Positions 39,328 through 46,949 of a stretch of DNA of 64,000 nt are shown here, one piece after another. Each line of letters starts with the position of its first letter. Positions within the stretch are counted from its first letter, which is position 1. The position numbers and the translations under genes are program-made. The notes under the pieces are model-generated. The model saw only the letters and a program-made list of their open reading frames with translations, was not told the origin of the DNA and made no database searches. The DNA is from Larkinella knui (GTDB lineage: Bacteria; Bacteroidota; Bacteroidia; Cytophagales; Spirosomataceae): the NCBI RefSeq assembly GCF_003858645.1, contig NZ_RQJP01000001.1, positions 806,001-870,000 on the forward strand, given 5' to 3'.

Positions 39328-41058
39328 ATGAACCCCCGGTTTACCAAACAGATTTTTGGACTTTTCGTCGCTATCCTGCTCGCACAGGGTGCCTACGCCC
39401 AGACCAAAGCCGAAAAAATTGATGCGCTGATGCGCCAGTATTCGGAAAATAAACAGTTCAACGGCACCGTGCTGGTGGCCGAAAATGGAAAAGTGATTGT
39501 CAAGAAAGGGTACGGACTGGCCAATATGGAATGGAACATTCCGAATACGCCCGATACCAAATTCCGGCTGGGTTCGGTCACCAAGCAGTTCACGGCTTTC
39601 CTGATTATGCAGCTGGTCGATCAGGGCAAGTTGAACGTCAACGAGAAAATCACGACCTATCTGCCGGATTATCCCAAAGCGACTGGTGATAAAATTACCG
39701 TCCACCATTTGCTGACGCACACCTCCGGTATTTCGAACTACACGGCTTTTCCCAAATTCTTTGAAACGATGAGCCGTAATCCGTACACACCCGAAGCGTT
39801 CGTGAAACAGTTTTCGGATAAGCCGCTGGATTTTGAACCCGGCACCAAATTTTCGTACAGTAATTCGGGGTATTTTTTGCTGGGCGTCCTGATCGAAAAA
39901 CTAACCGGAAAACCGTACGCGACGGTTTTACAAGAGTCCATTCTGACGCCCGCGCAATTGAAAGACACCGGCTATGACATGCCCGGCCCGATTCTGCCGA
40001 AGCGGGCGGCCGCCTACGAGAAAAAAGGGGGCGGCTACGTCAATGCGCCTTATCTGGACATGACGATTCCCTACGCGGCCGGTTCGCTTTATTCGACGGT
40101 GGAGGATTTATACCGCTGGGATCAGGTTTTGTATACCGATAAAATGCTGTCAGCGGCTTCCAAAAAGGCGCTGTTTACGCCATTTCAGGCAAATTACGCT
40201 TACGGCTGGGGGGTCGGCAAGGCCAAAATCGGGCAGCGGAAAGACAGCGTTCTGCTCATTTCCCACGGCGGAGGCATCAATGGATTCAACACCCAGTTTA
40301 CCCGAATTCCCACCGATAAACACACGATAATTCTGCTCAATAATACGGGAGGAACGGTTTTGGGAGCCATGCAGGCTAGCATCCTGAACATTCTTTACGA
40401 CCAGCCCTACGAGAAACCAAAAAAATCCATCGCCACGGCGTTCCGGCAGACGCTTACGACCGCATCTCTCGAAAAAGCCGTTCAGCAGTTTGCCGTTTTG
40501 AAAACGGATAAAGCGTATTGGTTGAATGAGGACGAAATGAATGCATTGGGATACGAACTGCTGGCGGAAGAAAAAATAAAAGAAGCACTGGCGGTTTTCA
40601 ACCTGAATGCGGAAGCATTTCCAAATTCGTCCAATGTGTATGACAGCCGGGGTGAGGCTTATCTGAAAAAGGGCGATAAAGAGCTGGCGATCAAGGATTA
40701 TAAAAAATCGGTCGAACTGAATCCCCTCAACACCAACGGCATCGATGTATTGAAGGGTCTGGGCGAAAAAGTGGAAGGTGTAAAAGACGTCACGGTATCG
40801 GCCGAAATTCTGGAAAAATACGTCGGTAAATACGAGTTGGCGCCGACTTTCAGCATCACGGTGACCCGCACGGATACGCAACTTTTCGGCCAGGCGACCG
40901 GCCAGAACCGGTTTGAGCTTTTTCCGGAATCGGAAACCAAATTTTACCTTAAAGTGGTCCCCGCCCAGGTAACCTTTGTGACAGATGAAAAGGGGCAGGT
41001 GACGAAGCTTATTCTCCACCAAAATGGGCAGGATGTTCCGGGTAAACGCGTTCCTTAG
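39328..41058 (+). CDS. Secreted serine hydrolase (class C beta-lactamase fold) with TPR-like tail
   Basis: 576 residues with a signal peptide (IFGLFVAILLAQGAYAQ). The class C / PBP4* domain has Ser83-Val-Thr-Lys86 in LGSVTKQF, Tyr177-Ser-Asn179 in FSYSNSGY and His313-Gly-Gly in ISHGGGINGF, all needed for catalysis. After about 400 a short TPR-like section appears (NVYDSRGEAYLKKGDKELAI) and a C-terminal beta domain of the DUF3471 kind (YVGKYELAPTFSITVTR). Family members are D-aminopeptidases, esterases or peptidoglycan enzymes, rarely true beta-lactamases. The substrate is unknown. A divergent AraC gene lies 210 bases upstream. Confidence 0.9.
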   Translation: MNPRFTKQIFGLFVAILLAQGAYAQTKAEKIDALMRQYSENKQFNGTVLVAENGKVIVKKGYGLANMEWNIPNTPDTKFRLGSVTKQFTAFLIMQLVDQGKLNVNEKITTYLPDYPKATGDKITVHHLLTHTSGISNYTAFPKFFETMSRNPYTPEAFVKQFSDKPLDFEPGTKFSYSNSGYFLLGVLIEKLTGKPYATVLQESILTPAQLKDTGYDMPGPILPKRAAAYEKKGGGYVNAPYLDMTIPYAAGSLYSTVEDLYRWDQVLYTDKMLSAASKKALFTPFQANYAYGWGVGKAKIGQRKDSVLLISHGGGINGFNTQFTRIPTDKHTIILLNNTGGTVLGAMQASILNILYDQPYEKPKKSIATAFRQTLTTASLEKAVQQFAVLKTDKAYWLNEDEMNALGYELLAEEKIKEALAVFNLNAEAFPNSSNVYDSRGEAYLKKGDKELAIKDYKKSVELNPLNTNGIDVLKGLGEKVEGVKDVTVSAEILEKYVGKYELAPTFSITVTRTDTQLFGQATGQNRFELFPESETKFYLKVVPAQVTFVTDEKGQVTKLILHQNGQDVPGKRVP

Positions 41059-41086
41059 TTGGCAGTTTTAGAGAAGAACCGTAGTC

Positions 41087-42037
41087 ATGATTCGCATATT
41101 TCAACAAGATGAAGCCGCCGTTCGGAAGGTTCGGGATATTGATTCCTTTTCCGATACCGAACGCACCCTCTGGGTTGATTTACAGAACCCTACGCGCGAA
41201 GAAACCAAAAGCGTGGAGGATAAATTTGACGTGAATTTTCAGTCGCAGCAGGAGCAATCCGAGATCGAAAGCAGCTCGCGCTATATCGAAGAAGACGACT
41301 TTCTGATTGCGAACTCCAATTTCATGGTGCCCGACAAAGAGCAGATGTACGTGACGGTGCCGGTCAGCTTTATGCTCAAAGACGATACGCTGTTTACGTA
41401 CCGGAATGCCGATCTGAAGTCGTTTGCCGATACCGTAAAGCGGATCAAATCGCGCCGGTCAATGTTCAGCGATGGTGCCCAGATCCTGATCACCATCTTT
41501 GAAAGCCGCATCGACTACGACGCCGACTTGATCGAGGTGGTTTCGCTGGAGATTAAAACCATCAACCGGCAGTTGGACATCGACGCCAATCTGGATCGCG
41601 AAATGCTCTTGAAAATCAATGATTATCAGGAACTAACGATGTCGATTCGGGAGAATGTGGTCGATAAACAACGCGTAATCACCTCCATGATTCGCAGCGA
41701 CGGCTGGTTTACCGACGAGGAACAACAGCGGCTCCGGACTCTGATCAAAGACATCAACTCCCTGATCGACCACACGAATTTTATTTTCGAACGGCTGGAA
41801 TTTCTGCAAAATACCTACCTCGGTTTAATCGACCTCGAACAAAACCGCATCGTCAAGATCTTCACCGTGGTATCGCTGGTTTTTCTGCCACCGACTTTGC
41901 TGGCGAGCATTTGGGGCATGAACTTCGCCAATATGCCGGAGCTAAGCTGGCAGTTGGGCTACCCGATTGCGCTGGCTTCCATTGTGCTGTCGTCGCTGGT
42001 TACCCTGCTGATTTTCAGGCGGAAAAACTGGCTTTAG
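41087..42037 (+). CDS. corA: CorA-family magnesium/divalent cation channel
   Basis: 316 residues of normal length. The N-terminal cytoplasmic domain and the long stalk helix (LREMLLKINDYQELTMSIRE-like region) lead to two membrane helices. The signature GMN is in IWGMNFANMPEL from about 277, followed by the last helix YPIALASIVLSSLVTLLIF and the basic RRKNWL. Forms pentameric Mg2+ channels in the inner membrane. It starts 28 bases after the serine hydrolase; the functional link is unclear. Confidence 0.93.
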   Translation: MIRIFQQDEAAVRKVRDIDSFSDTERTLWVDLQNPTREETKSVEDKFDVNFQSQQEQSEIESSSRYIEEDDFLIANSNFMVPDKEQMYVTVPVSFMLKDDTLFTYRNADLKSFADTVKRIKSRRSMFSDGAQILITIFESRIDYDADLIEVVSLEIKTINRQLDIDANLDREMLLKINDYQELTMSIRENVVDKQRVITSMIRSDGWFTDEEQQRLRTLIKDINSLIDHTNFIFERLEFLQNTYLGLIDLEQNRIVKIFTVVSLVFLPPTLLASIWGMNFANMPELSWQLGYPIALASIVLSSLVTLLIFRRKNWL

Positions 42038-42051
42038 GGAGTTAGAATTAG

Positions 42052-42191
42052 GAGTTCAGAATTAAAAGTTAAGAGTTAATGGTTAGGATAGGATAGTCTT
42101 TTCAGTAACTGTGTCAACCAACCGCCCCGTCGTCGGACGGCCGATGCCGCCCCGTCTTAACTTTTAACTCTTAACTTTTAATTCTGAACTC
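42052..42191. repeat. Long perfect-arm inverted repeat between convergent corA and phosphatase genes
   Basis: Arms of 28 bases (42052-42079 and 42164-42191) are perfect complements, built on GAGTTCAGAATTAAAAGTTA. The loop is 84 bases and holds GC-rich CGTCGGACGG. The right arm ends on the last base of the TAG of the minus-strand gene. It probably terminates both genes, but the size is far above what termination needs. Confidence 0.8.
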
Positions 42192-43045
42192 TAAAAGGAA
42201 AGGCGGCTCAATACCGGCCAGTGATCGGAAATGAAGACCGTGTCTTTCAGGATCGGCAGGTAATCGTGGCGTTTTACCTCTACATCCGGGCCGACGAAAA
42301 TGAAGTCGATGACCGGGCCGCGCTGGTCGGTTCTGAAGTTGTTGAAGGTGCTGCTGCCGCCGGTGTGCGGGCTCTCCGACAGGCTTTCCGAGTTGGTGAG
42401 TTTAAAAGTCGGGTCGCTGGTCAAGGTCTTGATGGACGGCGACGCGTCGGGCGTGTTAAAATCGCCGGTCAGGACCACCGGAAGGTCATTACTCAATTCT
42501 TTGATTTTGCGAATGAGCAACTTCGCACTGTTTTGCCGGGCGGTTTCGCTGATGTGATCGAAGTGGGTGTTGATCACAAAGATCTGACTTTCATTGCGTT
42601 TGTCCTGAAAAACCGCATACGTCGCCACCCGCGGTAAAGCCGCATCCCAGGATTTACTGCCGGGGACTTCGGGGGTTTCGGAAAGCCAGAAGGTGCCCTG
42701 TTTCAGCACCTCGAATTTCTGTTTGTTGTAGAAAATCGGCGAAAACTCACCCTGTTGTTTGCCGTCATCGCGACCCACCCCAACCCAGCCGTAACCGGGC
42801 AATTGGTCCTGCAAATCGGCAATCTGCCCCGCCAGGGCTTCCTGCAATCCGGCAAAATCGACCTGGTAATCCGTAAACACCTTAGCCGCCATTTCCTTGC
42901 GGTTTGGCCAGGCATTCAGTCCATCCTGCGGGTTGTTGTAGCGGATGTTAAATGTCAGCACGTTGAGCGGAAACCGGGAAACCGATTGGGCCGAAGCACC
43001 CGAAAAAATACTGAACACACTGAGGAATAAGAATCCCAGTCGCAT
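42191..43045 (-). CDS. Secreted endonuclease/exonuclease/phosphatase-family protein
   Basis: 284 residues from the ATG at 43045, giving a signal peptide (LGFLFLSVFSIFSGASAQ); the frame is open upstream without one. EEP motifs in order: LTFNIRYNN, LQEAL, INTHFDHIS, LTGDFNTPD, IDFIFVG and ISDHWPV, so the metal and catalytic residues are complete. Such secreted proteins in Bacteroidota are often annotated as phosphodiesterases or nucleases; the substrate is not evident. A large inverted repeat abuts its stop. Confidence 0.92.
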   Translation of the reverse strand: MRLGFLFLSVFSIFSGASAQSVSRFPLNVLTFNIRYNNPQDGLNAWPNRKEMAAKVFTDYQVDFAGLQEALAGQIADLQDQLPGYGWVGVGRDDGKQQGEFSPIFYNKQKFEVLKQGTFWLSETPEVPGSKSWDAALPRVATYAVFQDKRNESQIFVINTHFDHISETARQNSAKLLIRKIKELSNDLPVVLTGDFNTPDASPSIKTLTSDPTFKLTNSESLSESPHTGGSSTFNNFRTDQRGPVIDFIFVGPDVEVKRHDYLPILKDTVFISDHWPVLSRLSF

Positions 43046-43228
43046 GGGGTCGTGGATTTGGTTTGATCGCGACGAAGTAAGCCGTCGCCCGCCGGAAAAC
43101 CAACCAAACCGGATTATATTTCGGAAATGGCTATCCGGCAACGTCTTTTCAAACGGCAATTTTCAAAGCCGCATAGCCGGGAAATGGAGAAAAATCAGTT
43201 CCATCCGGGGATTAAAATAGGGATCGGA

Positions 43229-43570
43229 TCAGGATTTTCGACTCATGACGATACCGTAATAGATCAAAAAACCGATGGCGGTTGATACGGCCACAACACC
43301 ATAGGGCAAACTGGAATCGTAGGAATAAGGCAGGAAAGCCACGAGAATCAGTCCTAAACCGAAAAACAGCAGCACCAGGCCCCACTTCAAATTGTCGGAT
43401 GGAAGTTCGGTTTCGTCACCGACCTGCCGCAGACTTTCTTCATTCCATTGCCCAAGTTCCATCAGCCGCCGACGCAATAAATACCGGGTAAATGGTTTCA
43501 TAATCAGATAAATGCCGAACGCAATGGCTAAAATGACAATAGCACCCTGCACCCCGTATTGTTCTTGCAT
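43229..43570 (-). CDS. Small three-helix membrane protein
   Basis: 113 residues with helices GAIVILAIAFGIYLIMKPF, WGLVLLFFGLGLILVAFLPY and YGVVAVSTAIGFLIYYGIVM and an acidic loop between the first and second. Resembles the DUF6249-like group but I am not certain. It is divergent from the ECF sigma factor gene with a 46-base-arm inverted repeat in between, so it may belong to the same control region. Confidence 0.8.
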   Translation of the reverse strand: MQEQYGVQGAIVILAIAFGIYLIMKPFTRYLLRRRLMELGQWNEESLRQVGDETELPSDNLKWGLVLLFFGLGLILVAFLPYSYDSSLPYGVVAVSTAIGFLIYYGIVMSRKS

Positions 43571-43611
43571 ACTTTTTTAGATTTTTGCTCATGAGACAAG
43601 CAAAAGGCAAC

Positions 43612-43719
43612 GAATGTTGCAGAATGAATGATGGATTATGAATGATGAACGATGAATGTTAACGGCGAGGCCAATTCATCGTTCATCATTCATAATCCAT
43701 CATTCATTCTGCAACATTC
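43612..43719. repeat. Perfect inverted repeat with 46-base arms upstream of the ECF sigma gene
   Basis: Arms 43612-43657 and 43674-43719 are exact complements, separated by a 16-base loop with GTTAACGGCGAGGCCA. It lies between the divergent starts at 43570 and 43747, within the expected promoters, 27 bases before the sigma factor ATG. It shares the GAATGATGAA core with the repeat at 35306-35369. A transcript through it would form a very stable hairpin and might block the sigma-factor leader. Confidence 0.9.
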
Positions 43720-43746
43720 CACAAACGACCGCTGTCTAATGCTGCG

Positions 43747-44313
43747 ATGAACGACGAAGAGGGATTGGTTCGCCGGATTATACTGGGCGACGTTCGGGCC
43801 TATCAAACGCTGGTGGAACGGTATCAGCGTCTGGTGCTGCACATGGTTGGCCGGATCGTTCACCAATCCGAAGATATCGAAGACGTTTGTCAGGAGGTTT
43901 TTATCAAAGTATACAGGCATTTGCCCGACTATAAGTTCGGTTCGAAGCTATCGACCTGGATTGCCTCGATTGCGTACCGGACGGCGATCAATTACATCAA
44001 GAAAACGAGTCGGGAGCCCGTGAGTGGTTTTTCCGAACAGGGGCCGGAAGAATTGCCGAATTCCGGTCTGGCAAATCCGGAGGAAATGCTGATGCATCAG
44101 GATTGGAAAGCGTTTTTACACGCGCAAATTGACAAGTTGCCGGTACAATACCGGACCATTCTGACGCTGTATCATTTGGAAGAGCTGTCGTATGAAGAAA
44201 TAGGACAGGCAACTGGATTGCCCGAAGGAACCGTAAAAAACTACCTGTTCAGGGCGCGAAAACTATTGAAAGAAGCCTTGCTGCGGTATAAAAATAGCGA
44301 ACAGTGGCGATGA
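43747..44313 (+). CDS. ECF-type RNA polymerase sigma factor
   Basis: 188 residues with region 2 (RIVHQSEDIEDVCQEVFIKVYRH reduced to DIEDVCQEVFIKVYRHLPDY), followed by LSTWIASIAYRTAINYIKK, and region 4 (LPVQYRTILTLYHLEELSYE, IGQATGLPEGTVKNYLFRAR) with the HTH. No region 1 or 3, so group 4. It directs RNA polymerase to alternative promoters. Its TGA overlaps the next start as ATGA, which ties it to the putative anti-sigma factor. Confidence 0.95.
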   Translation: MNDEEGLVRRIILGDVRAYQTLVERYQRLVLHMVGRIVHQSEDIEDVCQEVFIKVYRHLPDYKFGSKLSTWIASIAYRTAINYIKKTSREPVSGFSEQGPEELPNSGLANPEEMLMHQDWKAFLHAQIDKLPVQYRTILTLYHLEELSYEEIGQATGLPEGTVKNYLFRARKLLKEALLRYKNSEQWR

Positions 44314-44729
44314 AAGAAGAAAATGATGACGAACTGCAAGCCTGGCTGGATGAGCAGAACCGCCTTGGACAGAAACCACTAAGCCCGGAAACAGACGAAA
44401 AGCTGAGGTTGTACCAGCAGATTTTCGACGAACTTTCGACGGAGCCCCCGGTTGGGTTGAGTTACGGTTTTTCGGCAGCGGTTGTCCGGCAAATTCAAAA
44501 AAGTGACGTCGTTCGCCGGGAGCGCAGGGCCTATGCCGTGCTTGGGTTTTGCCTCTTGCTCATGCCACTCGCTGCGCTGGCGATGCAGGCGGTTTTCCGA
44601 AATCCCGATTTAATGGAAACGTTTCGGGCACTCGATGTTGTCAAATTCCCGGCCTTGTTCATCCTGCTGCTGCTGGTACTGATCCAATGGGCCGACCGCC
44701 GGTTTGTGAAGCGTAAACTGAATCCTTAA
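44310..44729 (+). CDS. Putative anti-sigma factor, membrane-anchored
   Basis: 139 residues from the ATG at 44310, overlapping the sigma stop by four bases; a GTG lies six bases earlier. The acidic N-terminal cytoplasmic region (EENDDELQAWLDEQNRLG) could hold the sigma factor. Two membrane helices follow (AVLGFCLLLMPLAALAMQAV and FPALFILLLLVLIQWADRR). No ZAS motif or FecR domain is seen. The role is inferred from gene order and topology. Confidence 0.7.
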   Translation: MKEENDDELQAWLDEQNRLGQKPLSPETDEKLRLYQQIFDELSTEPPVGLSYGFSAAVVRQIQKSDVVRRERRAYAVLGFCLLLMPLAALAMQAVFRNPDLMETFRALDVVKFPALFILLLLVLIQWADRRFVKRKLNP

Positions 44730-44741
44730 GTTCTGTAGAAA

Positions 44742-45341
44742 ATGGCAAATCGACCCCGTTTGACCACCGGTATTCTGGTGTGGGCCTTCCAATTCTGGTG
44801 GCGGTATTTCGGACAGATTTCATTCTGGATGCTCTTTGCCGCTTTGGGCCGCGCGATTCAGATGCGTATTTTCGGTCCCATTTCACCAACATTCTCGATC
44901 GTTTTGGAAATTGTCGTCGAGCTGGCACGGGTTCTGACCCTTCTACTCATTATCGGTCAGGGTAATCTTGGAAATGGCTTCTGGAAAATGGTCGGTATTT
45001 TTCGGTATACCCGTGAAAAATGGCGTCAACTCGGCCGGACTTTTCGATCGACCCTCCGGCAGTACTGGCCGGTTTTGCTCTGGAATCTGCTGGTATTCAG
45101 TCTGATTGCCTACGGAATGAACCGGCTCAACGGATTCGTCGCCAATCAGACGGCCCTGCTGGGATATTTAAAATTAGCAGGGTGGGTACACGAATCGGCT
45201 TCCGAAATGCCGGTGGTTTTTTTCCTTAAAAATCTGACGGTAATTCCATTCACGCTGGTTTTTGAATACGGTCTGTTTCGCTGGCTGTCCGGAACGTTAA
45301 CGCCGGGTAGCGTTGAAGTAAGGCCGGAGGCTAAGTATTAG
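44742..45341 (+). CDS. Membrane protein in the sigma-factor operon
   Basis: 199 residues with helices such as ILVWAFQFWWRYFGQISFWM, FSIVLEIVVELARVLTLLLI, YWPVLLWNLLVFSLIAYGM and a re-entrant C-terminal part FLKNLTVIPFTLVFEYGLF. No catalytic residues are recognisable. It starts 12 bases after the putative anti-sigma factor and is probably co-transcribed; it may sense or transmit the envelope signal. I do not recognise the family. Confidence 0.8.
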   Translation: MANRPRLTTGILVWAFQFWWRYFGQISFWMLFAALGRAIQMRIFGPISPTFSIVLEIVVELARVLTLLLIIGQGNLGNGFWKMVGIFRYTREKWRQLGRTFRSTLRQYWPVLLWNLLVFSLIAYGMNRLNGFVANQTALLGYLKLAGWVHESASEMPVVFFLKNLTVIPFTLVFEYGLFRWLSGTLTPGSVEVRPEAKY

Positions 45342-45406
45342 AACCGTTTCCCAACATTTAGATTGACCTCGGGCTTTGTATAGAATTCCGTTATGAGAAA
45401 CTCACT

Positions 45407-45934
45407 ATGCAAACGACCCTATCTCCCGAAACCCGTGCGGATCTGGCGCCATCACTGCCGCAAAAACAGGCCATCAAGCTGACCATCAATGGCACCGTTC
45501 ACCATCTTGAACTGGCTCCCTGGACCACGTTGCTCGATGCGCTGCGGGAATATTTGCACCTGACCGGCACCAAAAAAGGCTGCGATCATGGCCAGTGCGG
45601 AGCCTGTACGGTTCTGGTCGATGGCAAACGGATCAACTCCTGCCTGACGCTGGCCGTCATGAAGGAAGACTCCGACATCACGACCATCGAAGGATTAGCG
45701 GCCGAAAACGGCCTGCATCCGCTCCAAACCGCTTTTGTCGAACACGACGCTTACCAATGTGGCTACTGCACACCGGGTCAGATCTGCTCCGCCGTGGGCC
45801 TGATGAATGAAGGCCAGGCTAAAACCATTGACGACATTCGCGAATTGATGAGTGGCAACCTCTGCCGTTGCGGGGCCTATCCCCACATTGTCGATGCCAT
45901 TCGGGAGGTCATGCACATCGAACCCAAATCCTGA
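45407..45934 (+). CDS. Aldehyde oxidoreductase [2Fe-2S] subunit (PaoA/YagT-like)
   Basis: 175 residues. The plant-type [2Fe-2S] cysteines are Cys59, 64, 67 and 79 in GCDHGQCGACTVLVDG...SCL; the second, helical cluster uses Cys118, 121, 153 and 155 in CGYCTPGQ and NLCRCGAY. This is the electron-transfer subunit of the xanthine oxidase family. No twin-arginine leader is present, unlike E. coli PaoA, so the complex would be cytoplasmic unless exported with another subunit. It starts a three-gene operon with the FAD and Mo subunits. Confidence 0.94.
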   Translation: MQTTLSPETRADLAPSLPQKQAIKLTINGTVHHLELAPWTTLLDALREYLHLTGTKKGCDHGQCGACTVLVDGKRINSCLTLAVMKEDSDITTIEGLAAENGLHPLQTAFVEHDAYQCGYCTPGQICSAVGLMNEGQAKTIDDIRELMSGNLCRCGAYPHIVDAIREVMHIEPKS

Positions 45935-45938
45935 CGTT

Positions 45939-46949
45939 ATGAACAGTTTTTCGTATGCCCGGCCCAGCGACATCGGTACTGCTGTGGACGAACTGGCGAC
46001 GCATGAAGGCGCCAAATTTATTGCCGGGGGCACCAACCTCCTCGACCTGATGAAAGAGAACGTCGAGCACCCCAACCGATTGGTTGACATTAACCGCCTG
46101 GCCCTGAGTACCATCGAAGACACGGAAGAGGGCGGCCTCCGGCTGGGTGCGCTGGCAACCAACGCCGACACGGCCTATCATTCCGCCGTCCAAAGCCGGT
46201 ATCCCCTGTTGTCACAGGCCATTCTGGCGGGTGCTTCGGCCCAGCTGCGAAATATGGCCACCAACGGCGGTAATCTGTTTCAGCGGACCCGCTGCTATTA
46301 TTTTTACGACACCCAAACGCCCTGTAACAAGCGCGAACCGGGTTCCGGCTGCGGAGCCCTCAACGGCTTCAACCGGATTCATGCGATTCTGGGCACCAGC
46401 GATCAGAACCCGGAAACCGCCTGCATTGCCACCCATCCTTCGGACATGTGCGTGGCCCTGGCCGCACTCGATGCCGTGGTTCGGGTGACGGGTCCGATGG
46501 GTGAGCGAACCATTCGGTTTGCGGATTTTCACCGGTTACCCGGTCATGAACCCTGGCTCGACACCACGATCCAGCCCGGTGAATTAGTGACGGCCATCGA
46601 CCTGCCCGCCAAAGGATTTCCGGAATACTTTACCTATATCAAACTGCGCGACCGGCAATCGTACGCCTTTGCGCTGGTGTCGGTTGCGGTGGGGCTGGAG
46701 ATTGACAACAACCGCATCACCGACGCCCGCATTGCGCTCGGCGGGGTGGCGCATAAGCCGTGGCGCAAGCCGGAAGTGGAGGCCAGGCTGGTTGGTCAGT
46801 CGATTTCGGAAACCGATTTCGCGCCCATTGCCGAAGCCCTTCTGGAAGGAGCCAAAGGGTATGGACACAACACTTTCAAGATTGAACTGGCTAAACGCGC
46901 CATTGTACGGGCGTTGCAACGGGCCGCTAAACTCGAACCGCAAGTATGA
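45939..46949 (+). CDS. Aldehyde oxidoreductase FAD subunit with [4Fe-4S] insertion (PaoB/YagS-like)
   Basis: 336 residues from the ATG at 45939, 4 bases after the upstream stop. FAD-binding blocks are IAGGTNLLDLM and NMATNGGNLFQR. An insertion of about 40 residues holds four cysteines (Cys119, 129, 138, 162; RTRCYYFYDTQTPCNK, GSGCGALNG, ETACIATHPSDM), the [4Fe-4S] feature of PaoB. It carries electrons between the iron-sulfur and external acceptor. It overlaps the Mo subunit start as ATGA. Confidence 0.94.
   Translation: MNSFSYARPSDIGTAVDELATHEGAKFIAGGTNLLDLMKENVEHPNRLVDINRLALSTIEDTEEGGLRLGALATNADTAYHSAVQSRYPLLSQAILAGASAQLRNMATNGGNLFQRTRCYYFYDTQTPCNKREPGSGCGALNGFNRIHAILGTSDQNPETACIATHPSDMCVALAALDAVVRVTGPMGERTIRFADFHRLPGHEPWLDTTIQPGELVTAIDLPAKGFPEYFTYIKLRDRQSYAFALVSVAVGLEIDNNRITDARIALGGVAHKPWRKPEVEARLVGQSISETDFAPIAEALLEGAKGYGHNTFKIELAKRAIVRALQRAAKLEPQV

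Noticed and set aside
40150-41022. 290-codon frame antisense to the serine hydrolase
   Set aside because: The product is Phe/Arg-rich and lacks a domain; the sense gene carries three catalytic motifs.
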